The notes under the pieces were generated by a model. It did not search any database. It was not told where the DNA came from and saw only the letters and a program-made list of their open reading frames with translations. Positions 63,986 through 64,000 of a stretch of 64,000 nucleotides of DNA are shown here, piece after piece. The stretch is from Corynebacterium sphenisci DSM 44792 (GTDB lineage Bacteria; Actinomycetota; Actinomycetes; Mycobacteriales; Mycobacteriaceae): contig NZ_CP009248.1 of the NCBI RefSeq assembly GCF_001941505.1, forward strand, positions 2,046,001 to 2,110,000. The letters are read 5' to 3'. A program made the position numbers and the translations under genes. Position 1 is the stretch's first letter. Each line of letters opens with the position of its first letter.

Positions 63986-64000
63986 ATGACCCGCCCCCGC
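63986..64000 (+). CDS. Start of a divergent gene (5 codons, runs off the window)
   Basis: ATG ACC CGC CCC CGC at the window edge: MTRPR. The call rests only on the leaderless -10 at exactly 7 nt. Nothing can be said about the product. Confidence 0.4.

Overview
The window is chromosomal DNA of a very GC-rich member of the Mycobacteriales, almost certainly a Corynebacterium (about 73-75 % GC by eye, not counted). The evidence is gene content and order. These include galU-glp-rimJ-glpR, mprA-mprB-pepD(htrA)-moaB2-mscL, accD2-accD1-accE-maf-sseA-accBC, the DUF485 protein with mctC, and gltA/fkpA/accDA/serC/sepH. All are blocks typical of C. glutamicum and, in part, of M. tuberculosis. Nearly everything is core genome. 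The only region that looks accessory is about 34.8-38.9 kb, next to a tRNA-Arg gene.

Layout. 1-5.5 kb: cell-division/cell-wall block (glpR partial, GNAT, glp, galU), 5-formyl-THF cyclo-ligase, a SAF-domain protein, mscL and a new 76-aa gene coupled to moaB2. 5.5-9.8 kb: moaB2, pepD/htrA and the envelope-stress two-component system MprBA. 9.9-11.9 kb: two divergent ribosomal-protein operons (L32, L31B / L28, L33, S14, S18), all of the zinc-free type. 12-18.4 kb: AEC permease, TIGR03089 protein and a trehalose-type ABC importer. 18.4-22.3 kb: purE, purK, UPF0371 and a PH-domain protein. 22.3-30.8 kb: birA and the acyl-CoA carboxylase cluster (AccD2, AccD1, AccE, Maf, SseA, AccBC). These act together: BirA biotinylates AccBC, and AccBC+AccD+AccE make malonyl-CoA and the long-chain carboxylated acyl-CoA for mycolate. 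30.8-34.6 kb: DUF1707 protein, a 148-aa unknown, GlpK, PspC and CobF. 34.7-38.9 kb: tRNA-Arg(CCU) followed by a small island: an AT-richer immunity-like gene, an Ltp-like (phage-exclusion type) membrane protein, a tandem pair of secreted proteins, a 110-aa unknown and a PH/SHOCT protein. 38.9-46.7 kb: GcvT, MctC with its DUF485 partner, CtpE-type ATPase, a non-catalytic EchA6-type crotonase and an aldo/keto reductase. 46.8-49.9 kb: XRE regulator, membrane protein and ABC exporter. 50-53.5 kb: uridine/ribose utilisation (UriH, UriT, RbsK). 53.7-64 kb: AccDA, FKBP, citrate synthase, SerC, SepH, DUF6928, SpoU methyltransferase, AzgA-type purine permease, DUF3027 and the first codons of a divergent gene.

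A strong cross-cutting signal is promoter architecture. About twenty genes have a TAnnnT-type -10 hexamer ending exactly 6-8 nt before the start codon and no Shine-Dalgarno, so they should be transcribed as leaderless mRNAs. At the right end two divergent leaderless genes appear to share one 10-bp palindromic -10 element. I saw no insertion sequence, CRISPR array or rRNA. All calls come from reading the sequence and from memory of the families. No searches were run.
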